In this document: positions 45,446-54,180 of the stretch, piece after piece
Layout of the letters: the number at the start of each line of letters is the position of its first letter
Numbering within the stretch: position 1 is the first letter of the stretch
Assembly (NCBI GenBank): GCA_900539655.1
Contig: UQCR01000004.1
Location: forward strand, 81,230-145,229
Source of the DNA: an uncultured Robinsoniella sp.
GTDB lineage: Bacteria > Bacillota > Clostridia > Lachnospirales > Lachnospiraceae
Direction of reading: 5' to 3'
Length of the DNA: 64,000 bases
Translations under genes and position numbers: made by a program
Notes under the pieces: model-generated
Databases searched by the model: none
What the model was told of the DNA's origin: nothing
The model's input: only the letters and a program-made list of their open reading frames with translations

Positions 45446-46059
45446 GAACAAAGATCCCCTCCCATACATTCGCAAAGTGAATCCGCACACCACAGGTCAC
45501 AGCAGCAGTTCCCGGTAGTACATCCGCCTGCGGAACGTCCGTTTCCATAGCTGTTGGACTGGTAACGCTGTCCGTTCCATTGCAGCTGATTCACCAGATT
45601 CCGGTATTCCTGGTTATTAGGTTCCATGCTGCAAGCCTGCTGTGCCTGGTTCATCGCCTGCACATTATTGCCAATTCCGGAATTTGCCACCGCACTGTAG
45701 TAATACCACCTTGCTGTACGATTCTGCATTCTTGATAACATATTCAGGGCATCCTGATAATATCCCGAATTTATATAATTCGTTACCGACTTCATCTCAT
45801 TGGAATCATCCTGGGCGCTCTGGTATCCTCCGGAAGCGTAACCGCCGCCTCCTGAACTGTAACCGCTCTCCCGTTCCTTCATAATCTGGTCATAGGCTTC
45901 CTGCACTTCTTTAAACTTTTCTTCCGCCAGACCTGCCAGCGGGTTGTTGTTATAAGAATCCGGGTGGTATTTTCTGCTTAAATCTCTGTATGCTCTCTTT
46001 ACTTCATCATTGGTCGCATTGGGTGATATTCCCAGTACGCTATATGGATCACTTACCAT
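45436..46059 (-). CDS. DnaJ-domain protein with cysteine-rich C-terminus
   Basis: A 207-residue protein. Residues 1-65 are a J domain (PYSVLGISPNATNDEVKRAY, HPD at 32-34) that stimulates Hsp70/DnaK. A Gly/Ser-rich linker and a tetratricopeptide-like pair of helices (YINSGYYQDALNMLSRM, NSGIGNNVQAMNQAQQACSM) follow. The last 30 residues contain nine cysteines, including CCC, possibly a metal site or lipid/redox anchor. It overlaps the DUF5685 gene by 11 bp. Confidence 0.88.
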   Translation of the reverse strand: MVSDPYSVLGISPNATNDEVKRAYRDLSRKYHPDSYNNNPLAGLAEEKFKEVQEAYDQIMKERESGYSSGGGGYASGGYQSAQDDSNEMKSVTNYINSGYYQDALNMLSRMQNRTARWYYYSAVANSGIGNNVQAMNQAQQACSMEPNNQEYRNLVNQLQWNGQRYQSNSYGNGRSAGGCTTGNCCCDLWCADSLCECMGGDLCSCM

Positions 46060-46897
46060 CTTTCTGTTCCTTTCCTTCTTTCATTTCTTTTTGTATCTTG
46101 TCATATTTTGTCCATACTCCGACGTAGAGTATATTTTTCAGGATATCTTCATCCCACAGACAGGGCAGTAACTCGAATTCCCTGCTGCACTCTCCCATCA
46201 TCATATTCAGCATCTGCTCACAGACTGCTTCATAATTCTCCTTTCCCTGTAACGGAATCAGAGGATTATAATTACCTTTTTCTATATCTTTCTGCACATC
46301 TTCATAGGCATCCATGATATATATAAACTTACCGAGGAAGAAACCCATTCTGCGAAGCCTTTCTTCCCACTGGTCTTTTTGGTAAACCAGCAGCTCTCCC
46401 ATTAATTCTCCAAAGGTTCCGGCTACGGCATCAATATCCGTAATCTGCTTTTTTTCATAATCCTGAAGTTTTTTTAAGCAGCGCTGTATGGTTTTACATT
46501 TATCCGGATACTTCGCAATGATACCTTTTACGCTTTTTCCAAGCAGCTTGCTGCCTGCAAGTCCAGCCATACTCTTTTCATCTTCCCAATCATCGATAAA
46601 ATGATAGTACGATAAAATCACATTCATCTCTGCTGTATACTCCGTAATGTCATTTTGAAGCATGTCCATTTTTTTAACCGGATGTACCACACAGTGATGT
46701 TTACTGTTCTTCATTTTATGTTCGTACAGAGAAGTAAGCAGAATCGTCACAAAAGTCATATCATAGGTCAGCGTCATTTGGCCGCGAAATCCGAAGTTCT
46801 CTTTTAGGGTTCTGCATAAACCGCAATAATATGCTTTATATTTATAATAATCTTTTACTTTTAACTCCGGTTTACAAATGGTAACATAGCCAAACAT
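46049..46897 (-). CDS. DUF5685-family protein with isoprenoid-synthase-like aspartate motifs
   Basis: A 282-residue, mostly helical protein that matches DUF5685. Start at ATG 46897 with AGGAG 7 nt upstream. Visible features are CxxC at C25/C28 plus HHC at 67-69, the aspartate-rich DDWED at 102-106, and DAYEDVQKD at 196-204 followed by GNYNPL. These two Asp motifs are placed like the first and second Asp-rich motifs of squalene/phytoene synthases, so a prenyl-substrate fold is possible, though this is inference. Operon with a J-domain protein and a membrane protein. Confidence 0.75.
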   Translation of the reverse strand: MFGYVTICKPELKVKDYYKYKAYYCGLCRTLKENFGFRGQMTLTYDMTFVTILLTSLYEHKMKNSKHHCVVHPVKKMDMLQNDITEYTAEMNVILSYYHFIDDWEDEKSMAGLAGSKLLGKSVKGIIAKYPDKCKTIQRCLKKLQDYEKKQITDIDAVAGTFGELMGELLVYQKDQWEERLRRMGFFLGKFIYIMDAYEDVQKDIEKGNYNPLIPLQGKENYEAVCEQMLNMMMGECSREFELLPCLWDEDILKNILYVGVWTKYDKIQKEMKEGKEQKDGK

Positions 46898-47030
46898 GTA
46901 CAATCTCCTAATCTTTTCGCCTTCATAGGGGATTATACTATATTCGTTTCAAAAATACCAGTTAACTTTATATAAATTATTGGCCTTACGAATCAAACTG
47001 ATCGTCATTCCAGCCTTATTTTTCATGCAT

Positions 47031-49331
47031 TTACTCTGATAAATACAGATTTACTTTTTTCATAACAGCCTTAACAGCATCCTCTTCTGAGACAGATCCC
47101 TGAATGAATTTTGGAACAGCCTCCAGCACTGCTTCTTTTAATATGCCATCTGTCTCTGAAGCTGTGGTCAGGCTTTCTGCATAATTCAAAAACTCCTCTG
47201 CTTCTTTTCGCTCCGGCCATTTGCAGTTCAGCAGGTAAAATTTTTCATCTCCTTTAAACTGCCCGCCAATGGAAAGTACAATGTCTCCAGCCTTTGTATT
47301 TTCGACAATTTTGTCGTATGCAGCCTTATTCACAGGAAGTCCTTCTTCCATTCCGCCACACTGTGCTTCTTCCGATAATAAAAACTCAGCCAGTTTCATC
47401 GCTTCTTCTTTTCTGGTTCCTTTGCTGCTTACACCAATCATCCCTCTTGGCACAAATACGTTCTCACTCTGACCATTCAGAAGTTTATAGGTGCTGCTGC
47501 CTGCCTTTTTATCAGCGGAGATCACTCCAGCCAGCTGGGTAACCGAAGAGATATTTCCAATGTTCATCCCGTTTATTTTTTCGGAGAACCCCAAAACGCC
47601 GTTGTCTATTCCAAGGATGCTGTCTATATGGCTGTCTTCGTAGTCCTCTTCTGTCTCTGTGCTATGGCTGTCAGCCTGATATATTCTCTTTAGCATCCTG
47701 TAAAATTCATTTAATTTTGTCTCATCCATTGTGCCGTCTTCTTTAATCCAGGATCTGGCGGACACGTCATATAAAATGCTGCCTAATGCCATGGACGGCA
47801 TCTCTTCCAGTACGCGTTTATTCTTTCCTCCCTTGCTGATTGTTTCTGCCAGATCTGCCAGGGAATTTAAATCCACTGCTTTTACAGCCGCATTTTCTTC
47901 TGCCTGTATTACAGGTACGGAAAATCTGGCTGGAACCACATATGTTTTGCCATCCCCGGAAAACGCATTTACAACGTTATCCATCATTCCGTCAGATTTG
48001 GAAATCTTCGCTATTACTTCGCTTAAGTCTTCCAGTATCCCTTTATTAATATAAGATCTGACAGGAAGACCGTCCAACAACAGTAAATCTGGTCCTTGCC
48101 CCGCCATGATTTCCGTATTTAGTTTTTTCAGCGTATCGGAAACGGTTGCTGCTTCTTTTTCTTGCATTCCAATCTCTAACTCGATATATTTGTCCGGATT
48201 TTCATTCTGATACAGTACAATGGATTGACGCAATGCGTCGCTGTCATAAAGCGCATATACTTTTACCTTTATCTCCGGCTGCGACGGTGCATCGGCAGTA
48301 TAAGTATATTTCAGCATCTTGCTTTGGAAATTTTCATCCATACAGGTTACGAGAAAACTGCCATCATCCATAATGGTTAGATACTGAATATACAGTGCCG
48401 GGTTAGATAATGAGGTCAATTCTCCGCTTATCAGCTGTTCCGATATATTCCCGTTTAGAACATGCCGGAATAAGCCTTTTTCGTTGCAGAAAAATAACGA
48501 ATCGTTCTCTGTTCCCTTCTGAAATACAGAAGAAACCGACAGGGTATTGCTCCCTGAATTGTCCGCCTGACTGACAAGCTGGTTCTTCAGAACCGAATCT
48601 GTCTCTAAAATCTTGCCTGTAGCCAGGTCATACATGGTCATATCACCGGACGAAACTGCAATCAGAACATTGCCCTGAATTCCGAAGGATTCATATCTCA
48701 GATTATCCCCTTCATACGTGCGGACAATCTTCTCTGCGGATGGGTCTAACTGATATATTTTCCCCTGAGTATCCCTTCCAACCACCTGCCCCTCATCGGT
48801 AAACTTCCATTCGTCTAAAAAACTGTTAAAAGTCTCATTGGAACTGTCGGTGACTTCCAGCTGCTTAGCTGCGCCTTTTTCATCCATTTTCCATAATCGG
48901 CGCTGTATGATTCCTTCTTTAAAATTTGTTCCTGTTACCTGGGCGTAATCTTCCACTTGCAGCAGAATTTCTCCTTTGTCTGAAATCAATGCACCTTCAA
49001 TTGATAAGTCAGGGTCATCCGTAAGCTCTTTGGGATAAGCCACTTTCTGTTCCCAGGTCTTCCCACCGTCTTTGGTTTCAAAGATTCCACCTTTATCGTC
49101 ACTGTCTCTTGCTGCGATTCTAAGACTGCCATCCGCCATCCGGCACACAGCATGAATCATCTTTGTTTCTTTTGGCAGTTTCAGTTCCGTTTCTAAATAC
49201 CTTCCCATTGCAGTATCCTCCGGATCCCCTGATTTGTCCTGTTCTTTTGCGGAGCACCCCCACATAGTGATAGAAATAAAAAATAAACATACCCAACACA
49301 GAATTGCCATGGTTTTCCCTTTTTTTATCAT
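47031..49331 (-). CDS. Lipoprotein: N-terminal propeller-like sensor fused to solute-binding protein
   Basis: A 766-residue exported lipoprotein. Signal peptide with lipobox ending MWGC (C26). Residues about 40-350 look like a beta-propeller (BNR-type ETKDGGKTWEQKVAYP, repeated blades). Residues about 370-766 are a family-1 extracellular solute-binding domain (KVYALYDSDALRQSIVLYQNENPDKYIELE, GPDLLLLDGLPVRSYINKGILEDL). No ABC permease is adjacent. RBS AGGAAG supports the start. Two palindromes overlap its promoter. It may bind a carbohydrate or act in signalling. Confidence 0.82.
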   Translation of the reverse strand: MIKKGKTMAILCWVCLFFISITMWGCSAKEQDKSGDPEDTAMGRYLETELKLPKETKMIHAVCRMADGSLRIAARDSDDKGGIFETKDGGKTWEQKVAYPKELTDDPDLSIEGALISDKGEILLQVEDYAQVTGTNFKEGIIQRRLWKMDEKGAAKQLEVTDSSNETFNSFLDEWKFTDEGQVVGRDTQGKIYQLDPSAEKIVRTYEGDNLRYESFGIQGNVLIAVSSGDMTMYDLATGKILETDSVLKNQLVSQADNSGSNTLSVSSVFQKGTENDSLFFCNEKGLFRHVLNGNISEQLISGELTSLSNPALYIQYLTIMDDGSFLVTCMDENFQSKMLKYTYTADAPSQPEIKVKVYALYDSDALRQSIVLYQNENPDKYIELEIGMQEKEAATVSDTLKKLNTEIMAGQGPDLLLLDGLPVRSYINKGILEDLSEVIAKISKSDGMMDNVVNAFSGDGKTYVVPARFSVPVIQAEENAAVKAVDLNSLADLAETISKGGKNKRVLEEMPSMALGSILYDVSARSWIKEDGTMDETKLNEFYRMLKRIYQADSHSTETEEDYEDSHIDSILGIDNGVLGFSEKINGMNIGNISSVTQLAGVISADKKAGSSTYKLLNGQSENVFVPRGMIGVSSKGTRKEEAMKLAEFLLSEEAQCGGMEEGLPVNKAAYDKIVENTKAGDIVLSIGGQFKGDEKFYLLNCKWPERKEAEEFLNYAESLTTASETDGILKEAVLEAVPKFIQGSVSEEDAVKAVMKKVNLYLSE

Positions 49332-49354
49332 ATTCTTCCTTTCTCCTCGCTTCC

Positions 49355-49372
49355 ATTCTATTATAATAGAAT
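49355..49372. promoter_or_regulatory. Palindromic operator A of the fused lipoprotein gene
   Basis: Perfect 18-bp palindrome ATTCTATTATAATAGAAT, centred 30 bp from operator B and located just downstream of the expected transcription start. Confidence 0.7.
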
Positions 49373-49382
49373 ATTTTTGTTT

Positions 49383-49413
49383 ATATTCTACTCCAATAGA
49401 ATATTATTGTCAA
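49383..49413 (-). promoter_or_regulatory. Promoter with embedded palindromic operator B
   Basis: TTGACA (49408-49413) and TAGAAT (49385-49390), spacer 17 bp. The arms ATATTCTA (49383-49390) and TAGAATAT (49397-49404) around 6 bp cover the -10 and spacer, so a repressor bound here would exclude RNA polymerase. Half-site TTCTA is shared with operator A. Confidence 0.75.
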
Positions 49414-49584
49414 GCAGATCATTTATTTAATTACTGCCGTTACCCGGTACGTTTCTTTGCCATATGTTTTTCACTTATATGAGTTCTGGCTCTGGAATTC
49501 GTTACAAATTTTCACAAAAAAAGATACAGCTTAATCACTGTATCTCTGATTGTGTATATTTCCTGGTTTTCTGTGCTATTGGTA

Positions 49585-50634
49585 CTAGTAAGCCTCCTGC
49601 CCGTTTATTTCGCCGTCCGGTGCTTCTACCTGTCCGTCTCCGCCTTCCGGTATCCCGGGTTGTCCATACGTTCCGCCTTCCGACGTTCCCGGCTGTCCAT
49701 TTGCTCCGGCTTCCGGTGACTCTGGCTGACTATATGTTCCGCCTTCCGATGTCCCCGGCTGCTGGTTCTCGCCTTCTCCACCCTGTAATCCAGGCTGCTC
49801 ATATGCTCCGCTGTCCGGCGCCCCTGGCTGCTGGTAGCCTTCCTGTCCATCCGCAGCTTCTTGCTGCTGGTATATTTGACCACCCTGGGCATCTGTCTGC
49901 GTATAATAACTCTGTTGGTCTGTATCGCTCCCGGAATCTGTCTGTCCATATGTCCTGGAGCCCTGCACTTTACCGCCGGTTTCTGTAGAACCGGTGCCGG
50001 TTGGTGCATCAGCATTCTGAAACAGCTTTACAAGCATTTCATGGGTATAAGGCAGATCCATAGGAATAGTTATATCCAGATTATCAATACGAATGGGCAC
50101 ATTCCCTTCCATACAATAATAAATATCTACACTGTCCGGGTTTTTTGGGCTTGCATAAGTCTGTAGTGTTTTCTGGATACTGTCAAGAACTGCATATACC
50201 ATGCTTTTCTCATTATTGACCTGAAATCCTTCCTTCTGGTTAGATGGCGGCCCCATAAAAACAGCGCTCTGCCCGGTAATGCACACCGTCATTCCGCCTT
50301 TTCCCGTGGTAATCTCATCCGCAAGAGATATATTCCATCCGGTAAGTGTTTCCATTTCTTTTACCAGACGATCCGGTGTGGCTTCCTCTGCTTGGGAATA
50401 ATTATAGCTCTGAAACTTACCGTCACCCGTTGAGATATATAATTTAGTTCCTTCTGACTGCTGTGCATCACTGTCAGACTCCGCCGCACCCCCATTTTCC
50501 GTTACCTTCATAATATCAGAAGCACTGCTTCCTGTCGTTCCTTTCGCTGCATCTGATGTGCCATCTTTCTGACATCCTGCATTTAATCCCAATATACCGC
50601 AAACCAAAACCAAAAAAAGTACTTTTTTCCTCAT
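49585..50634 (-). CDS. Lipoprotein with Gly/Gln/Pro-rich repeat tail
   Basis: A 349-residue lipoprotein with lipobox LNAGC (C21). Residues about 60-200 form a compact domain that faintly resembles GerMN-type domains (KLYISTGDGKFQSYNYSQ, TPDRLVKEMETLTGW). The last 120 residues are a hydrophilic tail of QPGTSEGGTYGQPG-like repeats, probably an extended wall-spanning region. No function can be assigned. It is separated from the next lipoprotein gene by 253 bp. Confidence 0.7.
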   Translation of the reverse strand: MRKKVLFLVLVCGILGLNAGCQKDGTSDAAKGTTGSSASDIMKVTENGGAAESDSDAQQSEGTKLYISTGDGKFQSYNYSQAEEATPDRLVKEMETLTGWNISLADEITTGKGGMTVCITGQSAVFMGPPSNQKEGFQVNNEKSMVYAVLDSIQKTLQTYASPKNPDSVDIYYCMEGNVPIRIDNLDITIPMDLPYTHEMLVKLFQNADAPTGTGSTETGGKVQGSRTYGQTDSGSDTDQQSYYTQTDAQGGQIYQQQEAADGQEGYQQPGAPDSGAYEQPGLQGGEGENQQPGTSEGGTYSQPESPEAGANGQPGTSEGGTYGQPGIPEGGDGQVEAPDGEINGQEAY

Positions 50635-50858
50635 ATTATCTGCTCCTCTGCCGGCAATACATCTCTTATGTATCCTGACTATATGCCCGTTTCACAATAA
50701 ATTTAAAATCCCGCTAAATGAATCATCTTTTTATTAATCTTTACAATCCTAATCCATTTAGCCCGGCTTGTCAAATCCTTCCTTACCTATGAGATAAAAT
50801 CTCTTTCTCTGCCTATAGTGTAAACGATCCAACCATGAAAAGAAAGTACTTTTATAAA

Positions 50859-52715
50859 TTAATTTTTTGTTTTTCCCTGTAAATTCATAAAATCAAAAAA
50901 AGCCCCCTGCTTTTGTGTCAATTGCCTGTAAGTACCTTTTTCTACGATCTCCCCATTTTTCATAAAAATAATCTGATCATACTGTCCCAGCAATTCTTCC
51001 TTCAAGTGATGGGTAATGGTAACCAGCGCCAGTTTTTCCTGTGCTAAGAGGCGGTTTTCCATATCATAGGCTGTCTGCATATCAACTGCTGAAGTTCCTT
51101 CATCCAGGATGAGCAGGGGCGTTTTACGAATCAGTGCTCTTGCTACTGCAACTCTCTGGCGCTGCCCGCCTGACAAGTGGATTCCGTTTTCTCCAACCGG
51201 CGTCTTCAGCCCGTTTTCCATTTGGCCCAAAAACAAACTGATCCCGCTTCTGTCTAGTGCATCCTGAAGTTCTTCCCTGGAATACTCCCTGTCCAGGCAG
51301 ATATTCTGGTATATATCAGTATCAAACAAATAGACATTCTGATGAATCATGGATACCAGTCTGCTTAAATTTTTTCCATTCATATCTCTGATTTCCTGTC
51401 CGTCAAACTGGATGCTCCCGGAATATCTGCCGGAATAACCGGTCAGTAACTTTACCAGGGTGGATTTACCGCTTCCGCTCTCCCCTATAATGGCATATTT
51501 TTTATTCGGTATAATTTTAAGATCCACATCACTGAGAATATTTCTATCCTCCTGATATGAAAAACTGACATTTTCTATATTTAGCAGCTTTTCATAAGAC
51601 GCTTCTGTAGACACTTTTGTAGACGCTTTTGTAGACGCTTTTGTAGACGCTTTTGTAGACGCTTTTGTAGACGCCTTTGTAGACACTTCCGTTGAAGCCT
51701 CTTTCGTAATACTTTCCTGAATCCTGCCATCCCCATTCTGTGTATCCTGTTCCTGGCTAAGCTTTGAGAGACGCTCCAGAACCGGTTTCATCCCGGTTAT
51801 TTTAGGTAAATTCTGCATTATGACCATTACAGGTGTTATAAATGTACCGCTGAGCTGGACAAGTGCCAAAAGGGTTCCTACGGTGGACCTTCCTGTCAGA
51901 ACAAAGTAGGCAGCCACAAAAACGATAATTACGGTAGAAAGCGCAGATAATATATTGGCAAAACTCTCATTGACCGCCAGAAGCCGGTCAGCCTGGAATT
52001 TACTCTTTGCCGTATCCCCATTTTCTTTTTGGAATTCTCTGCGGATATACCCCTCAATTGCAAATCCCCGTATCACCTCATAGCCCGACAAAAAATCCTT
52101 ACATTTTGAAGTGAAATCTGCAATTTTCTCAGAAAAACGGTTTTGCCTCATCTGAAGTGCCTTTCCAAAAAATACGGGGATCAAGAACATTAACAGCATG
52201 AAGAAAATCAGAATAACCGTTACTAACCAGCTTAAATAGAACAAAATCCCAAGTGTAGCCACAAACAAAACTACCATTTTTGCCGAAAGCTGAATCGGTA
52301 TTAAATAATTTTCTTCCACAAGCTTTACATCATTGACGATAGCAGACAGATAATCTGCCGTATTTACCTTATAGAACTCCTCCGGTTTTCGGCTGAGCAA
52401 TCCCTGAAACGTCTTTTTTCTCAGGCTCTTCGTTACATTCCGGATCAGCACTTTCCCACAGTATGCTTCCAAAAAGCCCAATCCGCCCAATACCAGAAGA
52501 AATATCATAGTAAACGTAAAAAGGCGCCAGAAATGATTTACATCCTGCCCTATTGCCGCATCTACAATCCTCTGCAAAATAATGGATATAAATGCCGACG
52601 CCACAGAACTCAGTGCGCCAATGCCGATCACCAGTGCCAGAATCCATTTGTTTTCCTTTAGACTTTCATTCAAATCAGTTACCTCACTTTTCTTTTTAAT
52701 GGAATGTTTTAACAC
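50859..52715 (-). CDS. ABC exporter (fused TMD-NBD) with STKA repeat linker
   Basis: A 618-residue half-transporter: a six-helix exporter membrane domain (residues about 20-320) and an ATPase domain with Walker A GESGSGKST, signature LSGGQRQRVAVARAL, Walker B LLILDEGTSAVD. Between them a linker contains seven tandem STKA units encoded by a 12-bp DNA repeat. Such exporters move peptides, lipids or drugs as homo- or heterodimers. Its promoter carries a large palindrome, and an ArsR-type regulator gene lies upstream on the same strand. Confidence 0.9.
   Translation of the reverse strand: MLKHSIKKKSEVTDLNESLKENKWILALVIGIGALSSVASAFISIILQRIVDAAIGQDVNHFWRLFTFTMIFLLVLGGLGFLEAYCGKVLIRNVTKSLRKKTFQGLLSRKPEEFYKVNTADYLSAIVNDVKLVEENYLIPIQLSAKMVVLFVATLGILFYLSWLVTVILIFFMLLMFLIPVFFGKALQMRQNRFSEKIADFTSKCKDFLSGYEVIRGFAIEGYIRREFQKENGDTAKSKFQADRLLAVNESFANILSALSTVIIVFVAAYFVLTGRSTVGTLLALVQLSGTFITPVMVIMQNLPKITGMKPVLERLSKLSQEQDTQNGDGRIQESITKEASTEVSTKASTKASTKASTKASTKASTKVSTEASYEKLLNIENVSFSYQEDRNILSDVDLKIIPNKKYAIIGESGSGKSTLVKLLTGYSGRYSGSIQFDGQEIRDMNGKNLSRLVSMIHQNVYLFDTDIYQNICLDREYSREELQDALDRSGISLFLGQMENGLKTPVGENGIHLSGGQRQRVAVARALIRKTPLLILDEGTSAVDMQTAYDMENRLLAQEKLALVTITHHLKEELLGQYDQIIFMKNGEIVEKGTYRQLTQKQGAFFDFMNLQGKTKN
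51601..51690 (-). repeat. 12-bp coding minisatellite (STKA repeat)
   Basis: GTAGAC recurs at 51607, 51619, 51631, 51643, 51655, 51667 and 51679, exactly 12 bp apart, with units mostly GTAGACGCTTTT. Each unit adds four codons in frame, so copy-number changes alter only linker length. Confidence 0.9.
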
Positions 52716-52765
52716 ATATATATTTCATGCATGTTTTATATACATCAAATACATTCGTTTAATAC

Positions 52766-52794
52766 AGAATATAATATAATTTTATTCTTGTCAA
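52766..52794 (-). promoter_or_regulatory. Promoter of the ABC exporter gene
   Basis: TTGACA (52789-52794) and TATTCT (52766-52771) with a 17-bp spacer. Confidence 0.7.
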
Positions 52795-52795
52795 C

Positions 52796-52819
52796 TATAT
52801 TTGATAATTATCAAATATA
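52796..52819. promoter_or_regulatory. 24-bp perfect palindrome upstream of the exporter promoter
   Basis: Each arm reads TATATTTGATAA towards the centre; the core is TGATAATTATCA. It abuts the -35 hexamer. The core resembles Fur-family half-sites but is shorter than the 7-1-7 Fur box; the nearby ArsR-type regulator is the likelier ligand. Confidence 0.65.
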
Positions 52820-52865
52820 TCCCCACAATTAGAATGCATATATCTGACCGTTACTGTATCCTGGC

Positions 52866-52924
52866 AAAAAAGAAACAGGAATCTAAAACCTGCTTTTGAA
52901 ATGCAGATTCCAGACTCCTGTTCC
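52866..52924 (-). terminator. Terminator of the ArsR-type regulator gene
   Basis: Long stem between GAAACAGGAATCT and its imperfect complement ending CTCCTGTTCC, with inner CTGC/GCAG; followed by TTTTTT on the minus strand. Confidence 0.8.
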
Positions 52925-52970
52925 TTATTCAATATTAACTCAATTTACTATTTTCCTTTAATTCAATTTA

Positions 52971-54005
52971 TTATAGCAGCAGCTGTTTCAGATCTCCGAT
53001 CAGCTCCACCACCGCCTCTTCTTCCAGACAATAGTATACCTTCCCATTCCGCTTCTCAATATTTACCAGTCCGCAGGAGAACAATACATTCATGTGATGG
53101 GACATGGTGGAAGCCGATAATTTCATGGTTCCCGCCAGTTCCAGATTGTACTTCCTGGATTCCTTTAAAATGCACAGAATATCCAGTTTGCTTCTGTCGC
53201 TCAATGCCTTCAGTTTCATAATAACGGCATCTTTCGCAGCATCCGTACTTTTCCCCCTTCTTGGCAGCAGCTCTAAGAACAATCCCTGATAGCCATGGGA
53301 ATATAATATCAGCTGAACCGCCGGCTCTGCCAGAGAGGGATAAACTACTGCCTGAGATGCAAAGTTTTGAATCATCCGGTCAAACCTGTTATCTTTGTGG
53401 GCAGCATATCGCTCCATTAATGCCTGAAAGGGTTTATCTACCGATGCAAGCGCTTTCTCATACACAGGTATATTTTTACGAATTGCCTTCAGAAGATATT
53501 CCATCCAATACCTGGGGCGGTGGAGGAATTTCAGTAAATGCCATTTTTTCCCCTCATCCAAATCCAATGGTTCCAAAAATTCTATAATGTCCAGTTCATT
53601 TTTAATAATGGGTAAATCCTTTCTGGACAGTTCTTCGTTATCATTGTCATCATTTACAATAACAGACATCAGGATAACCCTGAGCTCATCATCTGTTACC
53701 CCGTCCAGTGATTGAATCCAATGCTTGTTTTCTATGACGGATGCAACCAGAATGATGATCCAGTCCTGATCCTTATCTTTAAAAAAGAACTCTTCATTCT
53801 CCGTTTTATTGTAGTGTTCTTTAAAATATTTTTCATAACGTTCCAGGATTTTAAAATGTTTTTGATAGAATACCTCACCATCTATTCCCATCTCATTTAA
53901 ACCCTTTATCGTTTCAACCCGTGTTTCTTCTCCATGGTAACAGCTGCATAATAATGCAAGTGTTTCAAATACCGGATCCAACTCATTTTTCATGATCATG
54001 CCCAT
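52971..54005 (-). CDS. ArsR-type winged-helix regulator with large N-terminal domain
   Basis: A 344-residue protein. The C-terminal about 85 residues are an ArsR wHTH (MKLKALSDRSKLDILCILKE, MKLSASTMSHHMNVLFSCGLVNIEKRNGKVYYCL). The N-terminal 250 residues are an unrecognised helical domain, seen in DUF5937-like regulators. AGGAGG is 9 nt upstream of the ATG. It precedes the exporter gene and likely binds the palindrome between them. Confidence 0.85.
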   Translation of the reverse strand: MGMIMKNELDPVFETLALLCSCYHGEETRVETIKGLNEMGIDGEVFYQKHFKILERYEKYFKEHYNKTENEEFFFKDKDQDWIIILVASVIENKHWIQSLDGVTDDELRVILMSVIVNDDNDNEELSRKDLPIIKNELDIIEFLEPLDLDEGKKWHLLKFLHRPRYWMEYLLKAIRKNIPVYEKALASVDKPFQALMERYAAHKDNRFDRMIQNFASQAVVYPSLAEPAVQLILYSHGYQGLFLELLPRRGKSTDAAKDAVIMKLKALSDRSKLDILCILKESRKYNLELAGTMKLSASTMSHHMNVLFSCGLVNIEKRNGKVYYCLEEEAVVELIGDLKQLLL

Positions 54006-54100
54006 AAAAAAATTCCTCCTGACCGCCTGCTATGATTTCATTTGTTATACCGGCTTTTGCCTGTCTGCCCATTATAACAAATCTTTCCCCTCATAACAAG

Positions 54101-54152
54101 CGGAAGCGTGTCTTAAAAATCTTTGCCGCAGCAATTTTAAGACACGCTTCCG
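54101..54152. repeat. 18-bp perfect inverted repeat
   Basis: CGGAAGCGTGTCTTAAAA (54101-54118) and its exact complement (54135-54152) with a 16-nt loop. It lies downstream of the DarA-like gene but is not followed by a T-run, so it may be a terminator relying on the internal TTAAAA or a mobile repeat remnant. Confidence 0.6.
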
Positions 54153-54180
54153 AAGGTATTTGAAAGTCTCACGATATGAT

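Noticed and set aside
51601..51690. Possible CRISPR-like repeat array
   Set aside because: The 12-bp units have no spacers and are in frame within an ABC exporter gene, so this is a coding minisatellite.
52796..52819. Fur box
   Set aside because: The core TGATAATTATCA lacks the 7-1-7 spacing of a Firmicute Fur box, and the adjacent gene is an ArsR-type regulator.
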